Source of the DNA: Actinomycetes bacterium
GTDB lineage: Bacteria > Actinomycetota > Acidimicrobiia > Acidimicrobiales > Ilumatobacteraceae
Direction: 5' to 3'
Assembly: GCA_025360105.1 (NCBI GenBank)
Contig: JANYCT010000056.1
Coordinates: 1-61,002 of the forward strand
DNA: 61,002 nucleotides
The position numbers and the translations under genes are program-made. Below the pieces are notes generated by a model. The model worked only from the letters and a program-made list of their open reading frames with translations. It searched no databases and had not been told where the DNA came from. Position 1 is the stretch's first letter; each line of letters starts with the position of its first letter. Below are positions 46,144 to 55,626 of this stretch, piece after piece.

Positions 46144-47085
46144 ATGGAGACACACAACGCATTGATCGACCCGGATCGCTTCGCAATCCACACCGCGTCG
46201 CCGCGCGGGTTTCGCCAGGCGTTCGTGCACGAGGGAATCGGCGGGGTGCCACTGGTCTGCGTGCATGGCTGGCCCGAAACGATGCGCATCTTCTGGAAGG
46301 TGATCGCACCATTGGCAGAGGCGGGTTTCGACGTCATCGTGCCCGATCTGCGTGGCTTCGGTGCCAGCGATCTGGGTGCCGATGGATTCCACGATGTCGC
46401 CTCGCATGCGCGTGATCTCTACGCTCTTGTGCACGGTGATCTCGGACACGACTCGGTGGTATTGGTCGGCGGCGATTTAGGAGGCCCGATCATCCAGGAC
46501 CTCGCCCTTCGTTATCCCCACTGGGTGGATCGTATGGTGCTGTTCAACTCGCCGCTGCCGTACCTGAAGCAGGAGATGGCCGCGATCTCTGGTACCCGCG
46601 CTCCACGCGAGGCCGCGGACTACTTCATCCGCCAAGGCACCGATCCCGACGGCCTCGCAGCCGAGTTGGCCACACCCGAGCAACGACGTCGCTACATCGC
46701 GACTTTCTACACGAGTCGCTTCTGGGCGCATCCCGGCGCTTTTGCCGGTGCGGGTGAGGTGGAGTTCCACACCGAACCCTTCGCCGATGCTGCGTCGCTG
46801 CGGGCCAGTTTCGGTGGGTACGAGAGCGTCTTTGAGGACTCGGCGCGCAGCGAACCAGCGTTGCTGGGCCGCAACGATCACACACCTACGTTGATCCTGC
46901 ACGGCACCAGTGATCACGTGATCTATCCCGCGTTCGACCGTATGGCTGCCGCAGTGTTCACCGACCACGTGGGGCCGTTCTTACTTCGCGACTGCGGGCA
47001 CTTTGTGCAATGGGAGGCAGCGCACGCGCTGGTGACCGGGACCACGGCGTTCTGCGGTGACCTTTTGGCTCAGCGCCGAGTTTGA
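46144..47085 (+). CDS. epoxide hydrolase / haloacetate dehalogenase-like alpha/beta hydrolase
   Basis: The 313-residue product has the oxyanion HGWPE motif, the nucleophile elbow GGDLGG with Asp in place of Ser, and the late His in RDCGHFVQWE. An Asp nucleophile with HGWP marks the epoxide hydrolase/haloalkanoate dehalogenase branch. The cap domain has several Arg and Tyr residues, but I cannot separate the two activities by eye. ATG 46144 is preceded by a leaderless -10. Confidence 0.88.
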   Translation: METHNALIDPDRFAIHTASPRGFRQAFVHEGIGGVPLVCVHGWPETMRIFWKVIAPLAEAGFDVIVPDLRGFGASDLGADGFHDVASHARDLYALVHGDLGHDSVVLVGGDLGGPIIQDLALRYPHWVDRMVLFNSPLPYLKQEMAAISGTRAPREAADYFIRQGTDPDGLAAELATPEQRRRYIATFYTSRFWAHPGAFAGAGEVEFHTEPFADAASLRASFGGYESVFEDSARSEPALLGRNDHTPTLILHGTSDHVIYPAFDRMAAAVFTDHVGPFLLRDCGHFVQWEAAHALVTGTTAFCGDLLAQRRV

Positions 47086-47098
47086 CCTGATGCTCGTG

Positions 47099-47443
47099 CT
47101 ACGGAGTGCCTGTGTTGAGCGCCGCATCGCGAGCCTTTACCGCGCGTGCGACGCGCCAGAAGATGAAGGCAACACCGAGGATCAGCAATCCGAAGGTGAC
47201 GTATTGCAGAGCGCCGCCGCGATCGCCCGCCTGCGTGGGTTCGATACCGCAGTTGGGCAGATCGACTGAATTGTTGAGGCACTCGGAGAGATCGCGTTTG
47301 GTGTTGAGGAACTGATTGTCGATTGATGTCGTGGTCACGGCCGGGTCGCTGCCGGCACCCGAATCGGGTGGTGCGACGGCGAAGGCGCGTGCCGGGGCAA
47401 GCACTGCCACGACGGTGAAGACGAGTAGGAACCATCGACGCAT
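47099..47443 (-). CDS. small secreted and membrane-anchored protein
   Basis: The family is not recognised. The 114-residue product has a signal peptide (RRWFLLVFTVVAVLAPARAFA), an extracellular part with two Cys (CLNN and PNCG, likely a disulfide), and a C-terminal membrane segment (YVTFGLLILGVAFIFW) followed by basic residues. It would be anchored with the Cys loop outside. The start is ATG 47443; the longer frame overlaps guaA. It diverges from guaA with a 57-base gap. Confidence 0.78.
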   Translation of the reverse strand: MRRWFLLVFTVVAVLAPARAFAVAPPDSGAGSDPAVTTTSIDNQFLNTKRDLSECLNNSVDLPNCGIEPTQAGDRGGALQYVTFGLLILGVAFIFWRVARAVKARDAALNTGTP

Positions 47444-47487
47444 ATCTCCATCGTCGCGCGTACTCGTTCGCTTCGCCCAGCGGGGGC

Positions 47488-47493
47488 TAGATT
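47488..47493 (+). promoter_or_regulatory. -10 box of a probable leaderless promoter (guaA)
   Basis: TAGATT followed by 7 bases and the TTG start of guaA. The spacing puts the transcription start at the TTG itself. Confidence 0.5.
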
Positions 47494-47500
47494 CTGACAC

Positions 47501-49051
47501 TTGACCGACAACACTGACACCGTCTTCGTCGTTGACTTCGGCGCGCAGTACGCCCAGCTCATCGCCCGCCGAGTGCGCGAGCTCAACGTGTACAGCGAGA
47601 TTGTCCCCCACCGCATCACTGCAGAGGAGGTTGCGCGGCGTCGGCCGACGGCGATCATCTTGTCGGGCGGCCCCAAGAGCGTGCACGTCGAGGGTGCTCC
47701 ATCGCTCGATCCAGCCATCTATGACCTGGGCATCCCGATTCTGGGAATCTGTTACGGCGTTCAATTGATTGCCCAGCAGCTTGCCGGCGGCGAGGTCGGC
47801 CGCGGTATGCGCGGCGAGTACGGCCGCGCGCGGCTCACTGTCACCGACTCGTCATCGCAGTTGCTCTCGGGTCTTCCTGCCGAGCAGGACGTGTGGATGA
47901 GCCACTTCGACGCTGTCGTGCAGGCGCCAACAGGATTCATCGCGACGGCGTCGACTCCCGATGCGCCCGTGGCTGCGTTGGAGTGCGCCGACCGCAAGAT
48001 CTGGGGTGTTCAGTTCCATCCCGAGGTCGTGCACTCGCCATACGGGATGCAGGTGCTCCAGCGATTCCTGCACGACTTGGCCGGTTGCGAGCCCACGTGG
48101 ACGATGTCGTCGGTGATCGATGATCAGGTCGCCGCGGTTCGTGAGCAGGTCGGAGACCACCGTGTGATCTGTGGCTTGTCGGGCGGCGTCGATTCGGCGG
48201 TGGCCGCAGCGCTGGTGCATCGCGCGATCGGCTCGCAGCTCACCTGCGTGTACGTGGATACGGGGCTGATGCGTAAGGGTGAGAGCGATCAGGTGGTCGA
48301 GACGTTCCGCCGCAACATGGGCATTGAGCTCATCCATGTCGACGCCGGGCAGCGATTCTTCGAGCGCCTCGCCGGGGTGGTCGAACCCGAGACGAAACGC
48401 AAGATCATCGGCGAACTGTTCGTGCGCATCTTCGAGGAAAACACCGGCGGGCTCACCGACGCGCTGTTTTTGGTGCAGGGCACGTTGTATCCCGATGTCA
48501 TCGAAAGCGGCGGCAGTGATGGCACGGCAGCGGTCATCAAAAGCCACCACAACGTGGGTGGCCTTCCCGACGACATGACCCTGAAGCTCGTTGAACCGTT
48601 GCGCAGCCTGTTCAAAGACGAGGTGCGCCGGGTCGGGTCGGAACTCGGACTGCCCGACGAAATCGTCTGGCGTCAGCCCTTTCCCGGTCCCGGCCTCGGT
48701 GTGCGTATCATCGGCGAGGTCACGCCCGAGCGCGTCGCAATGCTGCAGGAAGCTGACGCGATCGTGCGCGCCGAGATTCATGATGCCGGACTCGACCGTG
48801 AGATCTGGCAAGCGTTTGCAGTCTTGGCCGACATTCGTTCGGTCGGCGTGATGGGCGACGAACGTACCTATGCGCACCCGATCATCATCCGCGCCGTGAC
48901 CAGCGACGATGCGATGACGGCCGACTGGGCGCGGTTGCCGTACGACCTGCTCGAGCGCATGGCGAGTCGCATCATCAACGAGGTCGCGGGCATCAACCGC
49001 GTCGTTTACGACATCACGTCGAAGCCGCCCGGCACGATCGAATGGGAATAG
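47501..49051 (+). CDS. guaA: GMP synthase (glutamine-hydrolysing)
   Basis: It aminates XMP to GMP. The 516-residue protein has the amidotransferase nucleophile in GICYGVQL, the His in [10 protein letters not shown], the ATP-pyrophosphatase loop [16 protein letters not shown], and the [10 protein letters not shown] and GIEWE-like end (GTIEWE). The start is TTG at 47501, giving [18 protein letters not shown]. With the -10 box 7 bases upstream the message may be leaderless from a TTG, which is unusual. Confidence 0.97.
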   Translation: MTDNTDTVFVVDFGAQYAQLIARRVRELNVYSEIVPHRITAEEVARRRPTAIILSGGPKSVHVEGAPSLDPAIYDLGIPILGICYGVQLIAQQLAGGEVGRGMRGEYGRARLTVTDSSSQLLSGLPAEQDVWMSHFDAVVQAPTGFIATASTPDAPVAALECADRKIWGVQFHPEVVHSPYGMQVLQRFLHDLAGCEPTWTMSSVIDDQVAAVREQVGDHRVICGLSGGVDSAVAAALVHRAIGSQLTCVYVDTGLMRKGESDQVVETFRRNMGIELIHVDAGQRFFERLAGVVEPETKRKIIGELFVRIFEENTGGLTDALFLVQGTLYPDVIESGGSDGTAAVIKSHHNVGGLPDDMTLKLVEPLRSLFKDEVRRVGSELGLPDEIVWRQPFPGPGLGVRIIGEVTPERVAMLQEADAIVRAEIHDAGLDREIWQAFAVLADIRSVGVMGDERTYAHPIIIRAVTSDDAMTADWARLPYDLLERMASRIINEVAGINRVVYDITSKPPGTIEWE

Positions 49052-49103
49052 ATCGCGGCTGTTTCGCAACGCAACCGTAATAATTGATAGAGTCTCACAC
49101 ATC

Positions 49104-50345
49104 ATGCGTCGCCCCCGATCCCTTCGACTCGCGCTTGGCGTGACAATCGCCCTGTTCGGTGGTGCGGTCTCGTTGCAGTCGGCATCGGCCGACGGCATTT
49201 CCGATCAGCAGGCCGAAGTGAAGCGAGTGCTCGCCCAGATCGATGCGCTCAACCAAAAGTCGTCCCAGTTCGCAGAGTTGGGAGCCCAAGCGCTCGATCA
49301 AAAGGCGCAGCTCGACGCTGAGATCGCCGTGTCGCAGACCAAGATCGCCGCGCAGCAGGCTGAGTTGAACACGCTGGCGGGTGAGTTGTCCCAAGTGGCT
49401 GTGCAAAAGGTGATGGGGGGCGGCAGCGGGGCCATGGGCCCGCTGTTCACCGACCCCGCAGCCATCGACGACGGACTGCAACGAGACCACCTCGCTCGCG
49501 TCGCCGTCAACGCCGGCGCGGCCACCACCGACGATTACGAAGTGCTGCTGAAGGCGCTCGACCAAGAGCAAAAGGTGCTCGAGAAGAAGCAGAAGAAGGC
49601 CACCGATCTGGCGGCCAACGCCGGAAAGAACCGTATTGCGGCAGATCAGGCCGCGGCGGATGCGACGTCTCAACTCGCCGCTGCCAAGGCGAAACTCGGC
49701 GTGCTGGTCGAGCAGGAACAGCAGCGACAAGCTGCCGAGGCGCAGCGACAGTTCGACCAGCAACTCAAGGCTCAGCAGGCAGCGGCGGCCCAGGCAGCGG
49801 CTGCGGCAGCGCAAAAGCCGCCCGCAGCGCGCAAGCCAGCCAGCGGTGGGGGCCAGGCCGGATCTGGCAATGCCGGGTCGGGCAACGGTGCTGCTTCGGA
49901 CACCGGTGCCGGCTCGGGAAACAACGGCGCAGATCCGAACGCCGGAAGTGACCCCGGAGCCGGTGGGGGTGGGAGTTCGTATGTTCCGGTGTCGGGCCAA
50001 GCGGGCGTCGCGGTCGCCGCTGCGCGGAGCCAACTGGGTGTGCCATACCAGTTCGCCACATCCGAGCCGGGAGTTTCGTTCGATTGCTCGGGTATCACCA
50101 TGTGGGCCTGGGGCCGAGCCGGCGTGTCGTTGCCGCACCAGTCCCGTCAGCAGTACGCCTCCACGCCGCACGTGTCCGTCGCGGACGCCCAGCCCGGCGA
50201 CCTGATCTTCTACTACTCCCCGATCAGCCATGTTGGTATCTACGTGGGAGGCGGACAGATGATTCACTCTCCCCAAACGGGTTCCTTTGTCTCCTACGCA
50301 CAGGTGAATTGGGGCAAAGTCGTCGGAGTTGGCCGACCGGGCTAG
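49104..50345 (+). CDS. NlpC/P60 peptidoglycan endopeptidase with coiled coil
   Basis: The 413-residue protein has a signal peptide (about 1-30), a long Gln/Ala/Lys coiled coil (about 31-240), a Gly/Ala/Pro-rich linker and a C-terminal NlpC/P60 domain (about 300-413). The Cys-His-His centre reads C328 (SFDCSG), H376 (SHVGIY) and H388 (MIHSP). The layout matches RipA/RipC-type enzymes that cut peptide stems during cell separation. TAGAGT lies 10 bases before the ATG. Confidence 0.92.
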   Translation: MRRPRSLRLALGVTIALFGGAVSLQSASADGISDQQAEVKRVLAQIDALNQKSSQFAELGAQALDQKAQLDAEIAVSQTKIAAQQAELNTLAGELSQVAVQKVMGGGSGAMGPLFTDPAAIDDGLQRDHLARVAVNAGAATTDDYEVLLKALDQEQKVLEKKQKKATDLAANAGKNRIAADQAAADATSQLAAAKAKLGVLVEQEQQRQAAEAQRQFDQQLKAQQAAAAQAAAAAAQKPPAARKPASGGGQAGSGNAGSGNGAASDTGAGSGNNGADPNAGSDPGAGGGGSSYVPVSGQAGVAVAAARSQLGVPYQFATSEPGVSFDCSGITMWAWGRAGVSLPHQSRQQYASTPHVSVADAQPGDLIFYYSPISHVGIYVGGGQMIHSPQTGSFVSYAQVNWGKVVGVGRPG

Positions 50346-50366
50346 TGGCTATTGTCCGCGGGGCGC

Positions 50367-50372
50367 TACGGT
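50367..50372 (+). promoter_or_regulatory. -10 box of a probable leaderless promoter (50379 gene)
   Basis: TACGGT followed by 6 bases and GTG 50379. It decides between this start and TTG 50352. Confidence 0.5.
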
Positions 50373-50378
50373 CGCTGC

Positions 50379-51401
50379 GTGCATGGACTCAACCTTGCGA
50401 ATGTGGCTGATTGGCTCGTCGCGAACATCGGCGATGTCGAGGCACCTTTCACCGCTGAACTGATTGCTGGCGGACGATCGAACCTCACGTTCTTGCTGAC
50501 CGACGCGAACGGACGAAGGCTGGTGCTGCGTCGGCCACCACTCGGCCACGTGCTCGCCACCGCGCACGACATGGCCCGTGAGTACCGCATTATCGCCGCC
50601 GTCGGCCAGACGGCAGTGCCGGTGCCCATGGCGCTCGGCGTGTGCACCGATCTGGCCGTGAATGACGCCCCTTTCTACGTTATGGGTCACGTCGATGGTG
50701 TGGTGCTCGACAGCGCAGAACGCGCAAGCGCATTGCCCCGCGAGCGGCGCGTGGCGGCGAGCGAGCACCTCATCGATGTCCTCGCCGACCTGCATGCTGT
50801 CGACATCGATGGCGTGGGGCTCGGCGATCTGGCTCGTCGCGAGGGCTACATCGAGCGTCAGGTAAAGCGTTGGTCCACGCAGTGGGAGAACAGTAAGACG
50901 CGCAACCTCCCGGCCGTCGACGAGGTCGCGCGTCGGCTCAGCGAGAGGATCCCCGCGCAACAGAGTGTGTCCATCGCGCACGGCGACTATCGCTTCGGCA
51001 ACTGCATGGTCGATGTCTCATGCGGTCGCATTGCTGCGGTGCTCGACTGGGAGTTGTGCACGCTGGGCGATCCGCTCGCCGACGTGGGGTACATCGGTGT
51101 GTACTGGAGCGATGGCGACGACGGCGCTGCCCTGCGCGCGAACGACCCAACGCCGGCCGGAGGCTTCCTGCGCTATAGCGCGTTGCTCGAACGGTACGCA
51201 CAACGCACGGGGCGCGACCTCAGCGGCATTGGTTACTACGTGGCCTTTTCGTGTTGGCGCCTGGCCGTGATCAGCGAGGGCGTGTATGCCCGCTACCTGC
51301 ACGGCGCGATGGGCGACCAGGGTCTCGATCTTGCACCGATGAAAGCCGGAGCCGAGGGGCTCGCCGAGCGCGCCCTCGAAGCAGTGAGGAGTTTGCCATG
51401 A
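50379..51401 (+). CDS. APH-fold phosphotransferase, ACAD10/11-like
   Basis: A 340-residue protein with a kinase fold: an ELIAGGRSNLTFLL loop, an LRRPPLGHVLATAHDM ATP-binding segment, the Brenner motif HGDYRFGNCMVD and DWELCTLGDPLADVGY as metal motif. This branch of the aminoglycoside phosphotransferase family occurs with acyl-CoA dehydrogenases and is thought to phosphorylate hydroxy-acyl-CoA, not antibiotics. It overlaps the dienelactone hydrolase gene by 4 bases. GTG 50379 has a leaderless -10 box. Confidence 0.88.
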   Translation: MHGLNLANVADWLVANIGDVEAPFTAELIAGGRSNLTFLLTDANGRRLVLRRPPLGHVLATAHDMAREYRIIAAVGQTAVPVPMALGVCTDLAVNDAPFYVMGHVDGVVLDSAERASALPRERRVAASEHLIDVLADLHAVDIDGVGLGDLARREGYIERQVKRWSTQWENSKTRNLPAVDEVARRLSERIPAQQSVSIAHGDYRFGNCMVDVSCGRIAAVLDWELCTLGDPLADVGYIGVYWSDGDDGAALRANDPTPAGGFLRYSALLERYAQRTGRDLSGIGYYVAFSCWRLAVISEGVYARYLHGAMGDQGLDLAPMKAGAEGLAERALEAVRSLP

Positions 51402-52177
51402 CCGCGAATGCAACCGATAGCACCACGCCTGTGCTCGACGGGTGGGTGCAGGGAAGCTTCTCCGCTGCCGGCTTCACCCGCGAAACGTATCGGCGCGGCA
51501 GCGGGCCGGCGGTCATCGTGGTGCACGAGATTCCCGGCATCACGCCGGCTGTCACGGCGTTTGCGAACGATGTCGTCGCGGCTGGATTTACCGTGGTGAT
51601 GCCGTCGTTGGTGGGCACCCCGGGCCAGCAGTTCAGCAACGGCTACATGGTGAAGTCGATGCTCAAAGTCTGCGTGGCCAAGGAGTTCACCACGATGGCA
51701 ATGAACCAGACATCGCCCATCATTGCGTGGCTGCGCGCACTCGCTCGATCACTGCACAACGAACTCGGTGGCCCGGGTGTTGGCGCGCTCGGTATGTGTT
51801 TCAGCGGTGGCTTTGCGCTCGGCATGATGGTCGACGACGTCATGGTCGCGCCGGTGCTTTCCCAGCCCTCGATGCCGTTCGCCTTTGGCGGTGCCGCTCG
51901 TGGTGCGAACCTCAACTTGTCGCCCGACGACGCAATGGTTGTCGCCCAGCGTGCAGCAGCAGGCTGTCAGGTGCTGGGCCTGCGTTTCACCGGCGACAAA
52001 CTCGTGGGTACCCGATTCGATTCGTTGCGCGAACTCCTCGGCGATGCGTTCATTGCCATCGAACTGCCAAGCAACGCGAAGACCGATCATTCCGTGCTCA
52101 CCGAACAACGCGACGAGGCCTCGGTGCAGCGCGTCCTGCAGTTCCTGCGGGACAAGTTGCTCACTCCCGCAGACTGA
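51398..52177 (+). CDS. dienelactone hydrolase family protein
   Basis: A 259-residue alpha/beta hydrolase with the family's Cys nucleophile in GMCFSGGFAL and Glu in VVHEIPGI, with a late segment SNAKTDHSVL carrying the His. Classical members open dienelactone in chlorocatechol breakdown, but many have other esterase substrates. GAGGAG precedes the ATG, which overlaps the previous stop by 4 bases. It is probably cotranscribed with the kinase-like gene. Confidence 0.9.
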   Translation: MTANATDSTTPVLDGWVQGSFSAAGFTRETYRRGSGPAVIVVHEIPGITPAVTAFANDVVAAGFTVVMPSLVGTPGQQFSNGYMVKSMLKVCVAKEFTTMAMNQTSPIIAWLRALARSLHNELGGPGVGALGMCFSGGFALGMMVDDVMVAPVLSQPSMPFAFGGAARGANLNLSPDDAMVVAQRAAAGCQVLGLRFTGDKLVGTRFDSLRELLGDAFIAIELPSNAKTDHSVLTEQRDEASVQRVLQFLRDKLLTPAD

Positions 52178-52223
52178 GCCGGCCGACTCCCTCCGGAGAC
52201 CACTCGGCACGGCCGAACCGGAT

Positions 52224-52270
52224 GAAGTAGCGCTGTACAGGCCCCTGATGGCCCGCTACAGCGCTACTTC
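52224..52270. terminator. 14-bp inverted repeat in a convergent gap
   Basis: 52224-52237 and 52257-52270 are perfect inverted copies (GAAGTAGCGCTGTA) around a 19-base centre that has its own GGCC/GGCC stem. It lies between two convergent genes (156-base gap), so a bidirectional terminator is the likeliest role, although T tracts are lacking. Two similar GGGTGGGACGC runs lie further right in the gap; I see nothing else there. Confidence 0.6.
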
Positions 52271-52333
52271 GCTCAGGAGAGATGCGTGGGAGAGCGGAGG
52301 GGTGGGACGCGCGGGTGGGACGCCGCGGGACCC

Positions 52334-53965
52334 TCAGGACATGCCGAGGGCGTCGAGCGCGTATTGCTTGGCCGTCTTGTAGTCGGCCTTGCCGTTCGGG
52401 GCGCGGGGCACGGTGGTCACGAACACGACACGCTTGGGCGCCTTGAATCCAGCGAGTTGGGTCTTCACCGACGCAATGACGCTGGCTTCATCCACGGACG
52501 CGCCCTCGGCGAGCGACGCGACCGCGGTGACCGACTGGCCGAACTTGTCGTCGTCGACGCCCACCACGAGGCAGTCGAGCACACCTGCGCTGCGCTTCAC
52601 TGCTTCCTCGACCTCTTCGGGGAACACCTTCTCGCCTGCGGTGTTGATGACCTGGCTGCCGCGACCCAACAGCACCAATGTGCCATCGGCATTGACGGTG
52701 GCCATGTCGCCCGGGAACGAATAGCGCGCACCGTTGATCACGCGGAAGGTGCGCTCTGACTTCTCGGCATCTTTGAAGTAGCCGAGGGGAACGTTGCCGC
52801 CCGCTGCGACCATGCCGACCTCACCCGAACCCGGCTCGACTTCGCGGTCGTCGTCGGTGAACACCTTGGTGGTGGGCATCTGGCTGAACTTGGCGGTTTC
52901 GATGGGCATGCCGCGCATGGAGATTTGCGTACCCATGCTTCCTTCGGTGGACCCGATGGCGTCGAGCAGAATGACCTGTGGGATGCGGTCGAGCATCTGC
53001 TCTTTCACCTCGGCAGTCCACATCACGCCCGACGAGATCACCATTTGGAGACTGCTCGTGTCGTATGGCGTTCCGGCTTCGACTGCTGCGTCAATGGCGC
53101 GCACGATGGGCTTCGCGAACGAGTCGCCCACGATCACGAGTGCGGTGGCGTGTTCGTGTTGAACGGTGGTGAGCAGTTCGTCACTATCGAGCGAGCGGGA
53201 TGGCAACGTGACGACGTTGCCGCCCATGAGATGGGGGATGAATCCGCCGAGCCAGAGGCCCGTGCCGTGCATGAGCGGACAGCTGGGAATGCTCACCGTT
53301 TGCTTCCCGCTGCGAACGGACTCGCCGACGATTGGCGCGACATCGGCTGCATCAGATGGCGGAACGGCGCCGAGCAACGGGAAGCCACTGATCACGAACC
53401 CGCCCGTCATGCCGCCCATCGCGTACATGACGCCCTTGGGCATGCCGGTTGTTCCGCCGGTGTAGAGCATGTAGATGTCGTCCTCGGCACGTGTGATACG
53501 CGACATGGGATCGTGGTTGGCAATCACTTCCTCGTAACGGCGGGCGGTGGGCACCTGACCGGAGCCACCATCGTCGACTTCGATGAGCAGCTTCAACTCG
53601 GGCAGCCGAGCGAGGACGCGATCGACGCGATCGCCGAGCGAGGAATGGAACACCAACGCTTCGGCGTCGCTGTTGTCGAGCAGATACCACAGCTCTTCGT
53701 CGAGGTAGCGGTAGTTCACGTTGACCGGTACGCCGCGCATCTTGAAGCCGCCATACTGCGCCTCGAGATACTCGTTGCAGTTGTACATGTACAGACCGAT
53801 CTTGCTGTCGGGCCGCAAGCCTGCGTCGACGTAGGCCGCGGCCATGCGCGCGGCACGATCGTCGTATTGGGTCCACGTGCGGCGCGTCGCACCGTGCACC
53901 ACTGCCGTCGAGTCACCGATTTCGTCGGCGATTGATTCCCACACTGTCGCGAAATGCATTTCCAT
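52334..53965 (-). CDS. acyl-CoA synthetase (AMP-forming), FadD-like
   Basis: The 543-residue adenylate-forming ligase has the P-loop LYTGGTTGMPKGVMYA, an IGSTEGSMG motif (A5-like), the PGDMATVNADGTLVLLGRG hinge region and the catalytic Lys in APNGKADY. It would make acyl-CoA from a fatty or aromatic acid, ATP and CoA. In mycobacteria close relatives are FadD proteins of steroid and lipid metabolism. A TACGCT box 6 bases upstream points to leaderless expression. Confidence 0.92.
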   Translation of the reverse strand: MEMHFATVWESIADEIGDSTAVVHGATRRTWTQYDDRAARMAAAYVDAGLRPDSKIGLYMYNCNEYLEAQYGGFKMRGVPVNVNYRYLDEELWYLLDNSDAEALVFHSSLGDRVDRVLARLPELKLLIEVDDGGSGQVPTARRYEEVIANHDPMSRITRAEDDIYMLYTGGTTGMPKGVMYAMGGMTGGFVISGFPLLGAVPPSDAADVAPIVGESVRSGKQTVSIPSCPLMHGTGLWLGGFIPHLMGGNVVTLPSRSLDSDELLTTVQHEHATALVIVGDSFAKPIVRAIDAAVEAGTPYDTSSLQMVISSGVMWTAEVKEQMLDRIPQVILLDAIGSTEGSMGTQISMRGMPIETAKFSQMPTTKVFTDDDREVEPGSGEVGMVAAGGNVPLGYFKDAEKSERTFRVINGARYSFPGDMATVNADGTLVLLGRGSQVINTAGEKVFPEEVEEAVKRSAGVLDCLVVGVDDDKFGQSVTAVASLAEGASVDEASVIASVKTQLAGFKAPKRVVFVTTVPRAPNGKADYKTAKQYALDALGMS

Positions 53966-53971
53966 GGGTGC

Positions 53972-53977
53972 AGCGTA
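53972..53977 (-). promoter_or_regulatory. -10 box of a probable leaderless promoter (acyl-CoA synthetase)
   Basis: TACGCT on the minus strand, 6 bases before ATG 53965. Confidence 0.5.
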
Positions 53978-54021
53978 TGTCGTTGGTCACAGCGTCGTTG
54001 ACTCGGCCCACGAAGTCAGGG

Positions 54022-54726
54022 TCAGGCGGTGGCCCACACGAGCAGCTCCGCTCCGTCGAGCCCTGCGGTGAGTGACAAGGCGCCGGCCCCGGAAAGGCGG
54101 GCTGCCGCCCCGGTGTCCAACAGCGTGCCGGTCTCGAGCGTTGCCGAACCGAGTGCCACGAAGGCATGAACATGTGGATCGTCGGGCAGCGTGACGCTCT
54201 TTCCGGCCGTGAGCCGCGCGCCCCACAACACAGCGTTGTGCTGGTGGATCGAGATCGCTGCGTCGTGGCCCTGGCCCGAGGCGATGGGCACGAGGCCACC
54301 CTTGGCGAGCTCGGCGTTGATATCGAGCTGCTGGTAGCCGGGCTTCACGCCCTGTGTGTCGGGGAACACCCACATCTGTACGAAGTGCACAGCGGTATCG
54401 GGGTTGGGGTTCATTTCGCTGTGGCGAATGCCCGTGCCCGCCGACATGCGCTGTGCCAGACCCGGGTACAGCACGCCGTGGTTGCCCTCGCTGTCTTTGT
54501 GCTCGAGCGTGCCGCTCAGTACCCACGTGACGATCTCCATGTCGCGGTGGCCATGTGTACCGAAACCTGACGCCGGCGCGACGATGTCGTCGTTGTTCAC
54601 CAGCACCAGGCCATGGCCGTTGTGGAGCGGGGAGTAGTGCTCGCCGAAGTTGAACGAGTGCTTGGAGTTCAGCCAGCCGAAGTTGGTGACGAACCGCTCG
54701 TCGGGCTGTTGGATCATGATGGTCAT
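54022..54726 (-). CDS. pirin family protein
   Basis: A 234-residue bicupin. The metal ligands are visible in FGTHGHRDMEIVTW (two His), IRHSEMNP (His and Glu), the standard pirin set. Bacterial pirins of the YhhW type are quercetinase-like or redox regulators. TTGAGGAAACC gives a Shine-Dalgarno just before the ATG, so this gene has a leader. It lies 56 bases upstream of the synthetase gene on the same strand. Confidence 0.93.
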   Translation of the reverse strand: MTIMIQQPDERFVTNFGWLNSKHSFNFGEHYSPLHNGHGLVLVNNDDIVAPASGFGTHGHRDMEIVTWVLSGTLEHKDSEGNHGVLYPGLAQRMSAGTGIRHSEMNPNPDTAVHFVQMWVFPDTQGVKPGYQQLDINAELAKGGLVPIASGQGHDAAISIHQHNAVLWGARLTAGKSVTLPDDPHVHAFVALGSATLETGTLLDTGAAARLSGAGALSLTAGLDGAELLVWATA

Positions 54727-54803
54727 GGTTTCCTCAACACTATTGCGCGCGCAACTATTCCGTCATCCTGCCCGTGGGCGCTGAAAGCGTTCGTCGAGTG
54801 CGC

Positions 54804-55559
54804 TCAGCGGGGGCCGCCGTCGATGTTCAGCAGCGCCCCTGTGGTGTAGGTGCTGGCGGCGCTGGCGAAGTACAACGCAGCGCCCACCACTTCGTGGGGT
54901 TCGCCACCGCGTTGCAGCGCAAAGCCGGTTGCAGCGCTCTTGGCGAACGCATCGAGGTCCCACGCCTTGCTGATGTCGGTGAGAAACGGGCCGGGCACGA
55001 TGCAGTTGACGCGTACCTTCGGCCCGAGCGTACGCGCCAGACCGATGGTGAGGTTGTTCACGCCGGCCTTGGCAGCGCCGTACACCAACTCGTTGGGGCT
55101 CGGCCGATGCGATGCGACTGAGGACACGAAGATGATCGAACCGCCGTCACGCTCGGCCATTGTGGTGCCGACCACAGCCGAGAGGCGAAAGGGGCCCTTC
55201 AGGTTGACGCCCATGACCTTGTCGTAGAGGTCCTCGCTAATGGCATCGACCGATGGATACAGCGGCGACATGCCTGCGTTGTTGACCAGGATGTCGACCT
55301 GCCCGAACTCGGCGTAGGCGAGAGCGGCGAGTTCATCGGCTGCCTGCCACGATGCGGCGTGATACGCCACGGCGATGGCGCGGCGGCCCATCGCGCGAGC
55401 CTCGTCGGCCACCGCCTCGCAGTTCTCGATCTTGCGGCTGGCGATGATCACGTCGGCACCGTGCTCGGCGAATGCGAGGACCATCTCGCGGCCGAGGCCA
55501 CGGCTGCCTCCGGTGACGATGGCAACTTTCCCGGACAGGTCGAACAGTTCTGCGCTCAT
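54804..55559 (-). CDS. short-chain dehydrogenase/reductase
   Basis: A 251-residue SDR of the classical type. It has the NAD(P)-binding TGGSRGLG, the NNAG motif, Ser in FVSSVAS, catalytic YGAAK (Tyr and Lys), and a C-terminal LNIDGG end. An Arg and Lys after the second strand (ASRKIEN) suggest NADP(H). The start is ATG 55559; the frame extends six codons upstream without support. It diverges from the CoA transferase with 67 bases between. Confidence 0.92.
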   Translation of the reverse strand: MSAELFDLSGKVAIVTGGSRGLGREMVLAFAEHGADVIIASRKIENCEAVADEARAMGRRAIAVAYHAASWQAADELAALAYAEFGQVDILVNNAGMSPLYPSVDAISEDLYDKVMGVNLKGPFRLSAVVGTTMAERDGGSIIFVSSVASHRPSPNELVYGAAKAGVNNLTIGLARTLGPKVRVNCIVPGPFLTDISKAWDLDAFAKSAATGFALQRGGEPHEVVGAALYFASAASTYTTGALLNIDGGPR

Positions 55560-55626
55560 CTGCGCATGCTCGCACATCGGGGTGTCCGGACTGGTGCCTC
55601 AGCGTCGTGTCCGCGAGACTCAGGAC

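Noticed and set aside
50379-51401. Aminoglycoside resistance gene
   Set aside because: The kinase fold belongs to the ACAD10/11-like branch and sits with acyl-CoA genes; nothing points to drug modification.
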